From the NCBI RefSeq assembly GCF_013778455.1, contig NZ_JACEHE010000001.1, positions 186,001 to 250,000 of the forward strand: a stretch of 64,000 nucleotides of DNA, written 5' to 3'. Below are positions 1-8,186 of the stretch, in pieces (position 1 is the first letter of the stretch; each line of letters starts with the position of its first letter). The notes under the pieces are model-generated. The model had not been told where the DNA came from, did no database searches, and saw only the letters and a program-made list of their open reading frames with translations. The stretch is from Streptomyces himalayensis subsp. himalayensis. GTDB lineage: Bacteria; Actinomycetota; Actinomycetes; Streptomycetales; Streptomycetaceae. Position numbers and translations under genes: made by a program.

Positions 1-1
1 C

Positions 2-439
2 GGCTCCTCCACAGCCGCGACCCGCGGTGCCGGGGCGCCGGTCGCCGCGGGCGGCATCGAGTACGGCTCCAGGGGCACCGGCACCACCGCCGCAAGGCCC
101 CGTCGCCAGCCCAGGACACCTGCCCGCTGCCGTGTCTGCGGCCGCACCCTCACCGACGCCGGCGAAATGAAACTGATGCGCTGTGAGGACTGCCCGTCGG
201 ACATGGATGAAGGCCTCTACGAACGACTCCGCGACTGGCGCGCCAACGAGGCCCGGCAGCTGGGGCAGCCCGCGTTCTGCGTCTTCACCGACAAGACACT
301 CATGGCGATCGCCGAGGCCGCACCCGACGAGGAGGCCGAACTGGCTCGTATCCCTGGGGTCGGAGTACGCAAACTCAACCGGTTCGGAGCCGACGTGTTG
401 GCCATCTGCGCAGGTGAGACCCCTGAGGGCCACCAGTAG
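2..439 (+). CDS. UvrD-family ATP-dependent DNA helicase, C-terminal part (cut by window start)
   Basis: The reading frame is open from base 2 to the TAG at 437-439, giving the last 145 residues. An Ala/Gly-rich linker is followed by two CxxC pairs (CRVC and CEDC, a probable zinc knuckle) and then an HRDC-like helical domain of about 65 residues, with the helix-hairpin-helix-like stretch IPGVGVRKLNRFG. HRDC tails are typical of actinobacterial UvrD2/RecQ-type helicases and help DNA binding. No helicase motor motif lies inside the window, so the class rests on the tail and on its place directly upstream of wblC, as I recall for Streptomyces uvrD2. Confidence 0.75.
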   Translation, partial: GSSTAATRGAGAPVAAGGIEYGSRGTGTTAARPRRQPRTPARCRVCGRTLTDAGEMKLMRCEDCPSDMDEGLYERLRDWRANEARQLGQPAFCVFTDKTLMAIAEAAPDEEAELARIPGVGVRKLNRFGADVLAICAGETPEGHQ

Positions 440-450
440 GCCGACTGACG

Positions 451-501
451 CAAACTCGTCGGAAAAATAGTTTGCGCATGCCCCAGCAATCCCCATAGGT
501 T
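451..501 (+). promoter_or_regulatory. Putative autoregulated wblC/whiB7 promoter
   Basis: An A-rich block AAAAATA (463-469) sits directly upstream of a -35-like TTGCGC (472-477), with a -10-like TAGGTT (496-501) after an 18-bp spacer. WhiB7 is known to bind an AT-rich element just upstream of the -35 of its targets, including its own promoter, through its AT-hook. CAAACT (451-456) and AGTTTG (469-474) also form an inverted repeat around the AT-rich block. Transcription would start near 507, leaving a leader of about 600 nt before wblC. Confidence 0.6.
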
Positions 502-610
502 CTTAAGCACGGAAACGGTGGCTTCTCGAAGCCCCGGTTCCGTGCTGTACTTAAAAGCCGTCGGACCGGTCCTGACCGGTCCCCTGAGACGCCGAGAGGA
601 GGCGATTCCA

Positions 611-934
611 GTGATCAGCATCAACACCAGCTCCGTCAGCACCGTGAAAATGACCGATCGCTCGGTCGTCGCTTCCTGCCTGCTCGGCCTCTCCAACCTG
701 GGCACCGGTCTGTCCGGCATTCCCGCCGTGCGTCCGGCGTCCTCCGTGTCTCCCTCGGGTCTTGAGATCCGGGAGCGCAATGAGCGACCGACCCAGGCAC
801 CGGAAGCAGTAGCAGCAGTGGCACAGGCCTCGGCCTATGCCTTTGCGGCGGCCGGTGCCGGATCCCGCAAGCAGACGCAGCACCACACGATGTGGGCCTT
901 CCGTGGGCTCGAACCCTGGAGTGATCCAGCCTGA
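611..934 (+). CDS. wblC leader ORF (upstream regulatory ORF)
   Basis: A 107-codon ORF starts at GTG 611, preceded by a good ribosome-binding site (GAGAGGAGG, ending near 602). It stops at TGA 932-934, only 24 bases before the attenuator stem. The peptide has no recognisable domain; it is rich in Ser and Ala, and its end (MWAFRGLEPWSDPA) is the part that would be translated while the terminator forms. whiB7/wblC genes are known to be induced by ribosome-targeting drugs through a leader ORF and conditional termination, so the likely role is regulatory in cis. The in-frame ATG at 650 is an alternative start. Confidence 0.6.
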   Translation: MISINTSSVSTVKMTDRSVVASCLLGLSNLGTGLSGIPAVRPASSVSPSGLEIRERNERPTQAPEAVAAVAQASAYAFAAAGAGSRKQTQHHTMWAFRGLEPWSDPA

Positions 935-958
935 TACGCCATCAGGCCGGCGCCTTCA

Positions 959-1000
959 GGGCCGCGGAACCCCATCCGGGATCCGCGGCCCTTCTGTTTT
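959..1000 (+). terminator. Transcription attenuator in the wblC leader
   Basis: A perfect 10-bp stem GGGCCGCGGA (959-968) / TCCGCGGCCC (982-991), with an inner CCC/GGG pairing in the loop, is followed by TTCTGTTTT. This is a canonical intrinsic terminator placed between the leader ORF and wblC, 109 bases before the wblC start, so it would stop transcription early unless leader translation alters the fold. The antiterminator partner was not resolved by eye. Confidence 0.75.
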
Positions 1001-1108
1001 CCCCCAACGGGGACGACGGAGCGAAGGGGCCTCGGGACAAGAAAGACCCGGTACAACCAGCCGCCACCCGGCCAACAGGCCGGAACGACCAGACGAGGAA
1101 GACGAACC

Positions 1109-1477
1109 GTGCAACTCGAAGCGCACGCCCCGTCCGTACCGCCTTCCGAAACGATCCCCCCGCCCGGCCTCACGGAGGACTCCACCTTGACCCCGCTCAC
1201 TGCGCTCTCCGCGCTCGACGACGCCATCGAGAACCTCGGCGTACCCGTCCCCTGCCGCTCCTACGACCCGGAGGTCTTCTTCGCCGAGTCGCCGGCCGAT
1301 GTCGAGTACGCCAAGTCCCTCTGCCGCACCTGCCCGCTGATCGAGGCCTGCCTCGCCGGCGCCAAGGAGCGGCGTGAGCCGTGGGGCGTCTGGGGCGGCG
1401 AACTCTTCGTCCAGGGCGTCGTGGTTGCCCGCAAGCGGCCGCGTGGCCGCCCGCGCAAGAACCCGGTCGTCGCATGA
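1109..1477 (+). CDS. wblC: WhiB-family regulator WblC/WhiB7 (multidrug resistance activator)
   Basis: A 122-residue iron-sulfur transcription factor with cluster cysteines C49, C72, C75 and C81 (spacing C-x22-C-x2-C-x5-C), the WhiB G(V/I)WGG turn (WGVWGGE, 92-98) and a C-terminal AT-hook RGRPRK (112-117) that marks WhiB7-type members. Family knowledge: it binds the principal sigma factor and activates intrinsic resistance genes after ribosome inhibition. The start is GTG 1109 behind GAGGAAG. Expression is probably set by the AT-rich promoter, the leader ORF and the attenuator upstream. The next small ORF overlaps its stop codon (ATGA). Confidence 0.93.
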   Translation: MQLEAHAPSVPPSETIPPPGLTEDSTLTPLTALSALDDAIENLGVPVPCRSYDPEVFFAESPADVEYAKSLCRTCPLIEACLAGAKERREPWGVWGGELFVQGVVVARKRPRGRPRKNPVVA

Positions 1478-1797
1478 ACGCCACCGGAACGATCGACCGC
1501 CCTCACACGCACGACCCCCAGAAGCAGGCCCCGATGACGACGTCCACCAGCGAGCCCGTCGGCTCCGCGACCCCAGACTTCACCACCACCGGCGCGACCG
1601 ACTCGCGCCAGAACAGGACCCGAGAGATGCAACTCATCCCAGAAGCCCTGGCTCGTGCGCATATGCACGACCGACTGCGTGAGGCCGAGGCGGAACGCCA
1701 GGCCGTGCGCCTGGCTGTCGCCCGGCGGATGCAGCGCCGCGCCGAGCGCGCGTCGCTCCGCGCCCGCCGCGCCCTGGCCCTGGCCGTGATGCAGTAA
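1474..1797 (+). CDS. Hypothetical small Arg/Ala-rich protein downstream of wblC
   Basis: A 107-residue product with no family I recognise. The first 50 residues are Thr/Pro-rich and probably disordered; the last 55 form a strongly basic, probably helical segment (runs such as AVARRMQRRAERASLRARRA) that could bind nucleic acid or ribosomes, which is only inference. The ATG at 1474 overlaps the wblC stop codon, which suggests translational coupling. In-frame ATGs at 1534 and 1627 are alternatives, and the conserved-looking part begins at 1627. A strong terminator follows. Confidence 0.55.
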   Translation: MNATGTIDRPHTHDPQKQAPMTTSTSEPVGSATPDFTTTGATDSRQNRTREMQLIPEALARAHMHDRLREAEAERQAVRLAVARRMQRRAERASLRARRALALAVMQ

Positions 1798-1832
1798 CGG
1801 CCGCAGCCGCACAGCAGGCGTACATGCGCTCC

Positions 1833-1867
1833 CCGCGGGGGCCGGTCCAACGGACCGGCCCCCGCGG
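1833..1867. terminator. Strong terminator hairpin after the wblC unit
   Basis: A perfect 16-bp stem (1833-1848 with 1852-1867, CCGCGGGGGCCGGTCC and its complement) with a 3-base loop lies 36 bases after the small basic ORF. No T-tract follows, as is common in Streptomyces. Confidence 0.75.
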
Positions 1868-1912
1868 TGCGTTACCCGACGATCCCCCCTGATTCGGCGG
1901 TATCGTCACGAC

Positions 1913-2167
1913 GTGTCGTGTCTTCCCGGGGACAGTGACATCGGCGGCCCCGCCGCGGCGCCCCAGCCTCCCGCGCGGACCCAGGGCCCTGCCCAGCTGC
2001 CGGACGACGAGGGCATCATGTGCGCCCGCTGCGGCACACGGGCTGAGGTCGCACCGCTCACCTGGACCTGCTCCGTGGAGAACGGCACGCGCAGTTACTT
2101 CTGTGATGCGTGTGCGCGCACCCATCTGAGGGCGATTGAGGGACGGCTGGACTCCGCTTGGTGGTGA
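1913..2167 (+). CDS. Small zinc-ribbon-like hypothetical protein
   Basis: An 84-residue product from GTG 1913. The first 34 residues are Pro/Ala-rich; the rest carries two CxxC pairs (CARC and CDAC, about 26 residues apart), likely to hold one zinc, followed by a helix HLRAIEGRLD. I do not recognise a named family; such compact treble-clef or ribbon proteins are common in actinobacteria. It stands alone, convergent with the ABC1-kinase operon. Confidence 0.6.
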   Translation: MSCLPGDSDIGGPAAAPQPPARTQGPAQLPDDEGIMCARCGTRAEVAPLTWTCSVENGTRSYFCDACARTHLRAIEGRLDSAWW

Positions 2168-2291
2168 CACCTGGATGACTCTTGCTGAACCTCCCGGGGC
2201 CCCTCCCTCCGCCGCTACGAGCGCGCAATGGCCGTACACACGGCGGTGGGAGACGGCTCGGCAGCCCTGATCTCGCTGCTGCGGCTCGCTG

Positions 2292-3692
2292 TCACGCCTC
2301 AGCCGCCGGCTCCTCCTCGGTGAGATCGTCGAACTCGTCCAGGGTGTCGAAGTCGCCCGTCCGGGGCTCGCTCTCGACGAAGCCCGGCAGCCAGGCCTCG
2401 AGCTCTTCCCGCAGCCGGACCCTGGCGCCCAGCTGGCACAGCACACCGATGGTGCTCAGCGTCACCCGGTGTATCAGCAGATACGACGGCGGCAGGTTAA
2501 GCCGCTTGCCCAACTGGTAGGCGGGCGAGCGGGGATCGGCGATGCGCGCCGCCTGGCTGCGCATCCAGCTTCGGGTGAACTCGAACTCCTCGACCTGTGC
2601 CGGCTCGATGATCGGCAGTAGATAGTCGAGCACCGCCTCCGGGTCGAGCTCTGCCTCCTCGTTGACGAAGCCTTCCTCGCGCAGCTTTGCGTAGACCGAC
2701 TCGGCCTGGCCGACGAGCGCCATGCGCAGCGAGTCACCGATCGTGGACGGGAGTCCCCCGGGCAGCCGGTCCACGGTGCCGAAGTCCAGTACCCCGAGCC
2801 GCCAGTCGTCGTTGTCGCCGGGCAGCAGCCGGAAGTTGCCCGGGTGCGGGTCCGCGTGCAGCAGGCCGGTGCGGGCCGGCCCCGAGAAGAGAAAGCGGGC
2901 CAGCAGCTGCCCTGCTCGGTCACGCTGCTCGGGGAGGCCGTCGGCGATCACCTCCGACAGCGGTACCCCATCGATCCACTCGGTCACCAGCACCTGATCG
3001 CACTGGTGCACCACGGCGGGCACCAGCACATCCGGGTCGTCCGCGAACACTTCGGCATGGACCTGCTGGGCCTGTGCCTCCAGTCCGTAGTCGAGCTCCT
3101 CGGACACCCGGTCGCGTAGTTCCGCGATGAGAGGCTTGATGTCCATCCCCGGGATCAGGGGCCCCAGCAACCGTGCAAACCGGCTGAGTTGGTTCAAATC
3201 GGACAGCAGCGCCTCTCCGGCGCCCGGGTACTGCACTTTGACGGCAACCTCGCGCCCGTCGTGCCACACGGCCCGGTGCACCTGACCGATCGACGCGGCC
3301 GCGGCGGGCTTGTCCTCGAACTGCAGGAAATGTTCGCGCCACGCCTCGCCGAGCCGCTCCTCCAGTACGGAGTGCACGGTGCGGGTCGGCATGGGCGGAG
3401 CCGCCTCCTGCAGCTTGGTCAGCGCGGCACGGTAGGGCCCGGCGATCTCCTCCGGCAGCGCGGACTCGAAGACGGACAGGGCCTGCCCGAACTTCATGGC
3501 GCCGCCCTTCAGCTCCCCGAGCACCTTGAACAGCTGTTCCGCGGTGCGCTGTTGCAGCTCGCGCCCCACGATCTCCGCAGACTTGCCGCCGATGCGCTTG
3601 CCCAGCCCCCACGTGGCGCGCCCGGCGAATCCGAGCGGTAGCGCGGCGAGCTTGGCGGTACGGGTGACCGCCTTCCGGGGAAGATCAGACAT
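2292..3692 (-). CDS. ABC1/UbiB-family atypical kinase
   Basis: A 466-residue protein of the ABC1 (AarF/UbiB/ADCK) kinase-like family. Signature features are the KxGQ motif (MKFGQ, 66-70), the Ala-rich loop AAASIGQVHRA (131-141), the lysine strand VAVKVQYPG (149-157) and the HxDPHPGNF metal-binding segment near residue 280. The family acts as ATPases or kinases linked to isoprenoid lipid or quinone metabolism; the substrate here is unknown. ATG 3692 is chosen because GGAGGGG lies 6 bases upstream. It follows the ThiF-like gene by 41 bases and probably forms an operon with it. The last residues are acidic (DDLTEEEPAAEA). Confidence 0.88.
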   Translation of the reverse strand: MSDLPRKAVTRTAKLAALPLGFAGRATWGLGKRIGGKSAEIVGRELQQRTAEQLFKVLGELKGGAMKFGQALSVFESALPEEIAGPYRAALTKLQEAAPPMPTRTVHSVLEERLGEAWREHFLQFEDKPAAAASIGQVHRAVWHDGREVAVKVQYPGAGEALLSDLNQLSRFARLLGPLIPGMDIKPLIAELRDRVSEELDYGLEAQAQQVHAEVFADDPDVLVPAVVHQCDQVLVTEWIDGVPLSEVIADGLPEQRDRAGQLLARFLFSGPARTGLLHADPHPGNFRLLPGDNDDWRLGVLDFGTVDRLPGGLPSTIGDSLRMALVGQAESVYAKLREEGFVNEEAELDPEAVLDYLLPIIEPAQVEEFEFTRSWMRSQAARIADPRSPAYQLGKRLNLPPSYLLIHRVTLSTIGVLCQLGARVRLREELEAWLPGFVESEPRTGDFDTLDEFDDLTEEEPAAEA

Positions 3693-3733
3693 GCGCCCCT
3701 CCAATTCCCAGACAGCCGTACCCTGTGCGGCGG

Positions 3734-4876
3734 TCACCCGGCCATTGTCTCGTGCCGCTCCCCGTCATCCGAGGTCTGTTCACTCTTACCTTGCTCGATG
3801 GCTCCGCAGGGGCATGCCGGGTGCGGCCACACGGGTCGCGGATGCCAGTCGAGTCCTGGTAGTGACGCTTCCCAGCGGGCTCCCGTGCTCGCCGGTGATC
3901 CCCCGTCCAGAAAGGCCAGGGCGTGTGCCGCCGCCAGTCCTGCGACCGCCATCGCCAGAGCGGCATCGCAGGCGGCGACATGACGCTGATGCCCTGAGCG
4001 CCACTGAGCCACCAGACGCGGCCACGTGGGATCGCGGTCCGCGCGTCCCAGCGACTGACAGCCCGCACAGGCCGTCATGCCGGGCAGGACCAAGGGGCCG
4101 ACCACGCCGGTGCCTTCCACCACGCCCGCGTAGAGGTGAGGTGTCCCGGAGGCGATGAGGGGTTCCGCGGTGGCCGGGTCGGGGACGTGGGCGGCCAGGC
4201 CGTCTCGCGGGGCGAGGATCACGAGGGACAGCCCCGGCTCTCCTGCTGTCGTCTGCACTGACCTGGTGCGGCGGGGTACGCGGTCGGGGGCCGCTCGTCG
4301 TACGGCCTGACGAGCGGCTTCCGTCCTGCGGTCGCCGACGGATTCGGCGGGCAGGCCACCGGGTGCCACGTCACACGGTTCGACGCATCCGATGTCCTGT
4401 ACGTCGATGTGGCCCACACCGGCTGCCGCCAGGACGGACGCCATGACCGCTCCCACCCGGCCGGCGCCCTGGATCTGCACGCGCATGGCGCGGCGTGCGG
4501 CCAACTTCGTCATGGCGCCGCCCGGTTCTGACGTGACGACCGAGAGTGACGCAAGGTCGGGCTGCAGGCGCTGAAGGGTGCTTTCGTGCTTGCGCAGGGC
4601 TTCGGCGGCAGGGCCGCCGCCTGTCGCATCGTCCAGGAGCCCTGCTGCGGACAGGCGCTCAACGAGCCTGTCCACATGTCCGTCGGGCAGCCCTATGCGC
4701 CGGCCTTCGTCGCGCAGGAGCTCCAGTCCGCGGGTCCCGTCCAGCAGGGTCAGGAAGCTGCCGGTGGCCGTGTCCACCGGGCCGAGCACGACCGCGTGTG
4801 CGGGCGCCACACCGAACTGCACGGTGTTGCGGTCGCGCCAGCCGCGCCGCAGCGCGGGTTTCAGGATCGGATGCAT
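3734..4876 (-). CDS. ThiF/E1-like adenylyltransferase-fold protein with N-terminal RRE-like domain
   Basis: A 380-residue protein. Residues 1-115 form an N-terminal domain without a Rossmann motif; residues 130-370 are ThiF/MoeB-like, with the nucleotide loop GAGRVGA (137-143) and a zinc-binding Cys4 set (CAGC and CPC in the C-terminal third). The usual NLxRQ segment after the adenylate-binding aspartate is not seen; the equivalent region reads GGLPAESVGDRR, so activation chemistry may be altered. The N-terminal domain plus E1-like core resembles leader-binding ThiF-like proteins of RiPP pathways, an inference. ATG 4876 follows GGGGGA. It is upstream of the ABC1 kinase. Confidence 0.72.
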   Translation of the reverse strand: MHPILKPALRRGWRDRNTVQFGVAPAHAVVLGPVDTATGSFLTLLDGTRGLELLRDEGRRIGLPDGHVDRLVERLSAAGLLDDATGGGPAAEALRKHESTLQRLQPDLASLSVVTSEPGGAMTKLAARRAMRVQIQGAGRVGAVMASVLAAAGVGHIDVQDIGCVEPCDVAPGGLPAESVGDRRTEAARQAVRRAAPDRVPRRTRSVQTTAGEPGLSLVILAPRDGLAAHVPDPATAEPLIASGTPHLYAGVVEGTGVVGPLVLPGMTACAGCQSLGRADRDPTWPRLVAQWRSGHQRHVAACDAALAMAVAGLAAAHALAFLDGGSPASTGARWEASLPGLDWHPRPVWPHPACPCGAIEQGKSEQTSDDGERHETMAG

Positions 4877-5133
4877 GGCTGTCCCCCGTTGCCAACTTGG
4901 ATTTCGCCGAGAGATCGGCTCAGGTCTCGGCAATGCGTGTTTCAGGCCGGCGAAGCATCGGTGTCCGCCGGTCGGTGTCGATGGCCAGCATGCAGCGGTC
5001 GGGCAGAAGGATGCGCTGAGTTGTCCACAGGCAGTGGGGATTAGTCGTATTAATCAAGTGTTCGGGGAGTGGATCGGTGGCGAACCCTCCGGGAGGCAGG
5101 ACTTCCCCTACGTCCAGCGGGTAACGTCGGGGC

Positions 5134-5730
5134 GTGTCCGCCGACCCGTTGCACCGCGCCGGAACCCCACAGCGCAGCACGACCAGCCCGCCGTCAGGCG
5201 GCTCGCGGGCGAGCGCGGTCGAGGTCCGCAGGAGCGCTCGCCGACGCAGAACCGTCTCCGCATACCGCGAGGGCGACCGCACCGTCGTGCTGATCCCCGC
5301 CCGTATGTCCGAGGCGGAGGAGCAGCGCTGGGTCAGGGTCATGCTCGACAAACTCGCTGCCCAGGAGAGCAAGCGGGTTCTGGGGGATGCCGAGCTGACG
5401 GAGCGCGCCGAGCGGCTGTCGGAGCAGTATTTCGGCGGCCGGGCGCGGCCCACATCGGTCCGATGGGTGACCAATCAGAACACACGCTGGGGCTCCTGCA
5501 CCCCGTCAGAGGGCAGCATCCGTCTTTCGCACCGGTTGCAGGGCATGCCCGAGTACGTCGTGGACTACGTCCTCGTCCACGAGCTGGCCCACCTTCTGGT
5601 CCCCGGCCACGGGCCGGGGTTCTGGCGGCTTCTCGAGGCGTATCCGCGCACGGAGCGGGCTCGGGGCTATCTCGAAGGCGTCGTCGCGGCTGACCGGCTG
5701 CCGCATGTGCCGGCCGCTCGCCGCGAATGA
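5134..5730 (+). CDS. YgjP/DUF45-type zinc metallopeptidase
   Basis: A 198-residue protein whose C-terminal half is a SprT/YgjP-like metallopeptidase: WGSC (strand before the active site), VHELAHLLVPGHGPGFW with the HExxH zinc motif, a third histidine in PGHGP, and a following helix. The N-terminal 45 residues are basic and low in complexity, so translation may start later; GTG 5134 is the first good start. The function of this family in bacteria is mostly unknown. It is transcribed away from the ThiF/ABC1 operon, 257 bases from the ThiF-like start, so the two may share a regulatory region. Confidence 0.8.
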   Translation: MSADPLHRAGTPQRSTTSPPSGGSRASAVEVRRSARRRRTVSAYREGDRTVVLIPARMSEAEEQRWVRVMLDKLAAQESKRVLGDAELTERAERLSEQYFGGRARPTSVRWVTNQNTRWGSCTPSEGSIRLSHRLQGMPEYVVDYVLVHELAHLLVPGHGPGFWRLLEAYPRTERARGYLEGVVAADRLPHVPAARRE

Positions 5731-5944
5731 CAGCGGGGCGCGAGGTGGCGGCCGCGCACGTACACGGCCCGCCATGAAAGGCCTCGTCCGCCGTTCCGCA
5801 TGCCGCGCGAGCGGGACTGAGCTCACGTCACCCTGTCCGAAGCGTTGATTCTGTACCGGCTCTGTATCGACTGCGTCGGTTGTCAGCACTTGCGGTTAGC
5901 CTGGCGCGACGTAATCAACTCTGGGATGGGGGACGGGCTTACGC

Positions 5945-7489
5945 ATGGCCAGGGAATTCCAACGCGGCCACAAGGCCAAGATCAGTGATCTCACCGCGGG
6001 GACCGATCTGTACGTGGGTGTGCAGATCTCTGGCCCCGGGCTGACGTTCGACATCAGCTGCTTCGGTCTCGACGCCAACGAGCAGCTCTCGGACGACCGC
6101 TATTTCGTCTTCTTCAACCAGCCGAAGACGCCCGAGGACGCGATTCAGCTGCTCGGTGCGCAGGCCGGCGACACGGAGTCCTTCCGCGTCACGCTCGACC
6201 GGATACCGGCGCACATCCACAAGCTGTCCTTCACCGCGACCATCGACGGCGCCGGGCAGATGTCGCAGATCGCGCCGGGTTGCATCCGGATCGTCGCGGG
6301 AGGTGAGGAGGTTGCGCGCTACGCCTTCAGCGGCGCGGAGTTCTCCACCGAACGCGCCGTGATGCTGGGCGACTTCTACCTGAAGGACGTATGGCGGTTC
6401 GCCGCCGTCGGGCAGGGCTTCGACGGCGGACTCGATGCACTGCTGAAGAACTTCGGCGGTGAGGTCGCGGAAGAGGAGCCGGCGGTGCAGCAGCCCCAGG
6501 AGGCTGGTGCCCCCGGGTTCGCCCCGCCCGCGCAGACCGCCCCGGCCCCCTCGTTCGGCGTCCCCGCCACCCCCCAGACGCCTCAGGCACCGCCGCCCGC
6601 CCCGGCGTTCGGCGCGCCCAACGTCCCCCCTCAGGCCCCGGCACCCGCACCGGCATCCGCGCCTGGGAACCCGCAGATGTACACCGCGCCGACGGCCGCC
6701 GGCCCGATGACCCCGCCCGCCCCCGCCCCCGCCCCCTTCGCGACCCAGCCGCCGGGGCCGCCCGCCGGCCCACCCGGAGTGCCGGGCCAGCCCTTCGGCG
6801 GTGTCCAGGCACCGGGCCCGGTCCCCGCCGAGGCCGGACTGCGCGTCGTCCTGACCAAATACGCCGAGGTCGCCGTCGGAGACCGGTGGACCGAGCAGAA
6901 CCCGCAGCAGGTCAGGGCCACCCTCACGAAGGGCCAGCCCATCCTCGCCAAGCAGGGCAGCATGGTCGCCTACCAAGGCGACATCGACTTCGCCTACAAG
7001 GGCTCCGGCCTGCTGGGCAAGCTCACGGGTCAGCTCACCGGCCAGGGCATGTCCCTCATGCGCTGTTCCGGCGACGGCGAGGTGTTCCTCGCGGACGAGG
7101 CCAGCCGGCTCTTCGTGATCCGTCTCGAGGGCGACCAGCTCTACACCAGCGCGCACGGAGTCCTCGCCTTCGACGAGTCGCTGGACACCGAGATCCGCCG
7201 GATCGAGGGCGCCGGACTGCCCGGCGGCGGCTTCTTCTCGATGCTCTTCTCCGGCACCGGATCAGTCGTCGTCAAGACGCGCGGCATCCCGGTCGTCCTC
7301 CCGGTCGGCCCCGCGACGTACGTCGACGGCAACGCCGTGATCGCGTGGTCGGCGGGCGCACAGGCCGTCACCACCACCGCGCTGCGGCTGCGGCGCTCCG
7401 GCTACGCCAGCAGCCAGTCCGAGGCGATCAACCTCCAGTTCCGGGGCGCCCCTGGCAACTTCGTCGTCGTCCAGCCCTTCGAGGTGTGA
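5945..7489 (+). CDS. TerD-AIM24 fusion protein
   Basis: A 514-residue two-domain protein. Residues 1-180 are a TerD domain (tellurite-resistance/stress family, Ca2+-binding in known members), recognised from FDISCFGLD, FVFFNQ and the end FAAVGQGFDGGLDALL. Residues 190-295 are a Pro/Ala/Gly-rich linker with repeated PAPAP-type runs. Residues 300-514 are an AIM24 (DUF124) beta-sandwich domain with ILAKQGSMVAYQGDIDF and RGIPVVLPVG. ATG 5945 is used. It leads a three-gene set with two stand-alone AIM24 proteins, so the products probably act together at the cell envelope or in stress signalling. Confidence 0.88.
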   Translation: MAREFQRGHKAKISDLTAGTDLYVGVQISGPGLTFDISCFGLDANEQLSDDRYFVFFNQPKTPEDAIQLLGAQAGDTESFRVTLDRIPAHIHKLSFTATIDGAGQMSQIAPGCIRIVAGGEEVARYAFSGAEFSTERAVMLGDFYLKDVWRFAAVGQGFDGGLDALLKNFGGEVAEEEPAVQQPQEAGAPGFAPPAQTAPAPSFGVPATPQTPQAPPPAPAFGAPNVPPQAPAPAPASAPGNPQMYTAPTAAGPMTPPAPAPAPFATQPPGPPAGPPGVPGQPFGGVQAPGPVPAEAGLRVVLTKYAEVAVGDRWTEQNPQQVRATLTKGQPILAKQGSMVAYQGDIDFAYKGSGLLGKLTGQLTGQGMSLMRCSGDGEVFLADEASRLFVIRLEGDQLYTSAHGVLAFDESLDTEIRRIEGAGLPGGGFFSMLFSGTGSVVVKTRGIPVVLPVGPATYVDGNAVIAWSAGAQAVTTTALRLRRSGYASSQSEAINLQFRGAPGNFVVVQPFEV

Positions 7490-7497
7490 GGCAGGCC

Positions 7498-8175
7498 ATG
7501 GATACGAACATGCTCACCGCCCACCGCGCCGTATCCACCGGCGTACGCATGGCCGTGCACAGCGCCAAGACGCTGAAGGTCACGATGGTCACGGGCCAGG
7601 ACCTGATCGCCAAGTCCGGATCGATGATCGCGTACGACGGCTATGTGCAGTTCGAGGCGCCCCCCGCCACGCTGCGCCGCTCCGCCGAGGAGATGGTCAC
7701 CGGAGAGGGCGGCAGGCTCATGCTCTGCCGCGGCGACGGCGATCTCTATCTCGCGGACTACGGAGCCGACGTCCTCGTGGTCCACCTCGCGGACGAGGCG
7801 CTGTCGGTCAACGGCGCGACGCTCCTTGCCTGCGACGCCACCCTCCAGCTCGCCATCGAGCCGGTCAAGGGCCTCGCCAAGCTCTCCGGCTCCGGCCTGA
7901 CGAACCTCGTCATCCGTGGCACCGGCTGGGTCGCCCTCGTCAGCCGGGGCATCCCGACCGTACTCGACTGCGCCGAGCGCGAGACGTACGTCGACCCCGA
8001 CGCACTCGTCGCGTGGACCACCAATCTCGACATGAAGGCACGCCGCACGATCAAGGCGGGCGCCCTCATCGGCCGGGGCAGCGGCGAGGCACTGCAGGTC
8101 GGCTTCAAGGGCCAGGGGTTCGTGGTCGTCCAGCCCAGCGAGGACACCGGCGACCGATTCAAGATCCGGGGCTGA
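7498..8175 (+). CDS. AIM24 family protein (second of three)
   Basis: A 225-residue AIM24/DUF124 protein starting at ATG 7498, 8 bases after the TerD-AIM24 stop codon. The family pattern is clear: LIAKSGSMIAYDGYVQF near residue 35, LMLCRGDGDLYLADYG near 75, a GTGWVALVSRGIP strand pair near 140 and the closing GFVVVQPSE. Members form beta-sandwich oligomers; the mitochondrial namesake shapes inner-membrane organisation, but the bacterial role is not settled. Close spacing on both sides indicates one operon. Confidence 0.85.
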   Translation: MDTNMLTAHRAVSTGVRMAVHSAKTLKVTMVTGQDLIAKSGSMIAYDGYVQFEAPPATLRRSAEEMVTGEGGRLMLCRGDGDLYLADYGADVLVVHLADEALSVNGATLLACDATLQLAIEPVKGLAKLSGSGLTNLVIRGTGWVALVSRGIPTVLDCAERETYVDPDALVAWTTNLDMKARRTIKAGALIGRGSGEALQVGFKGQGFVVVQPSEDTGDRFKIRG

Positions 8176-8186
8176 GAGGAGCACCC

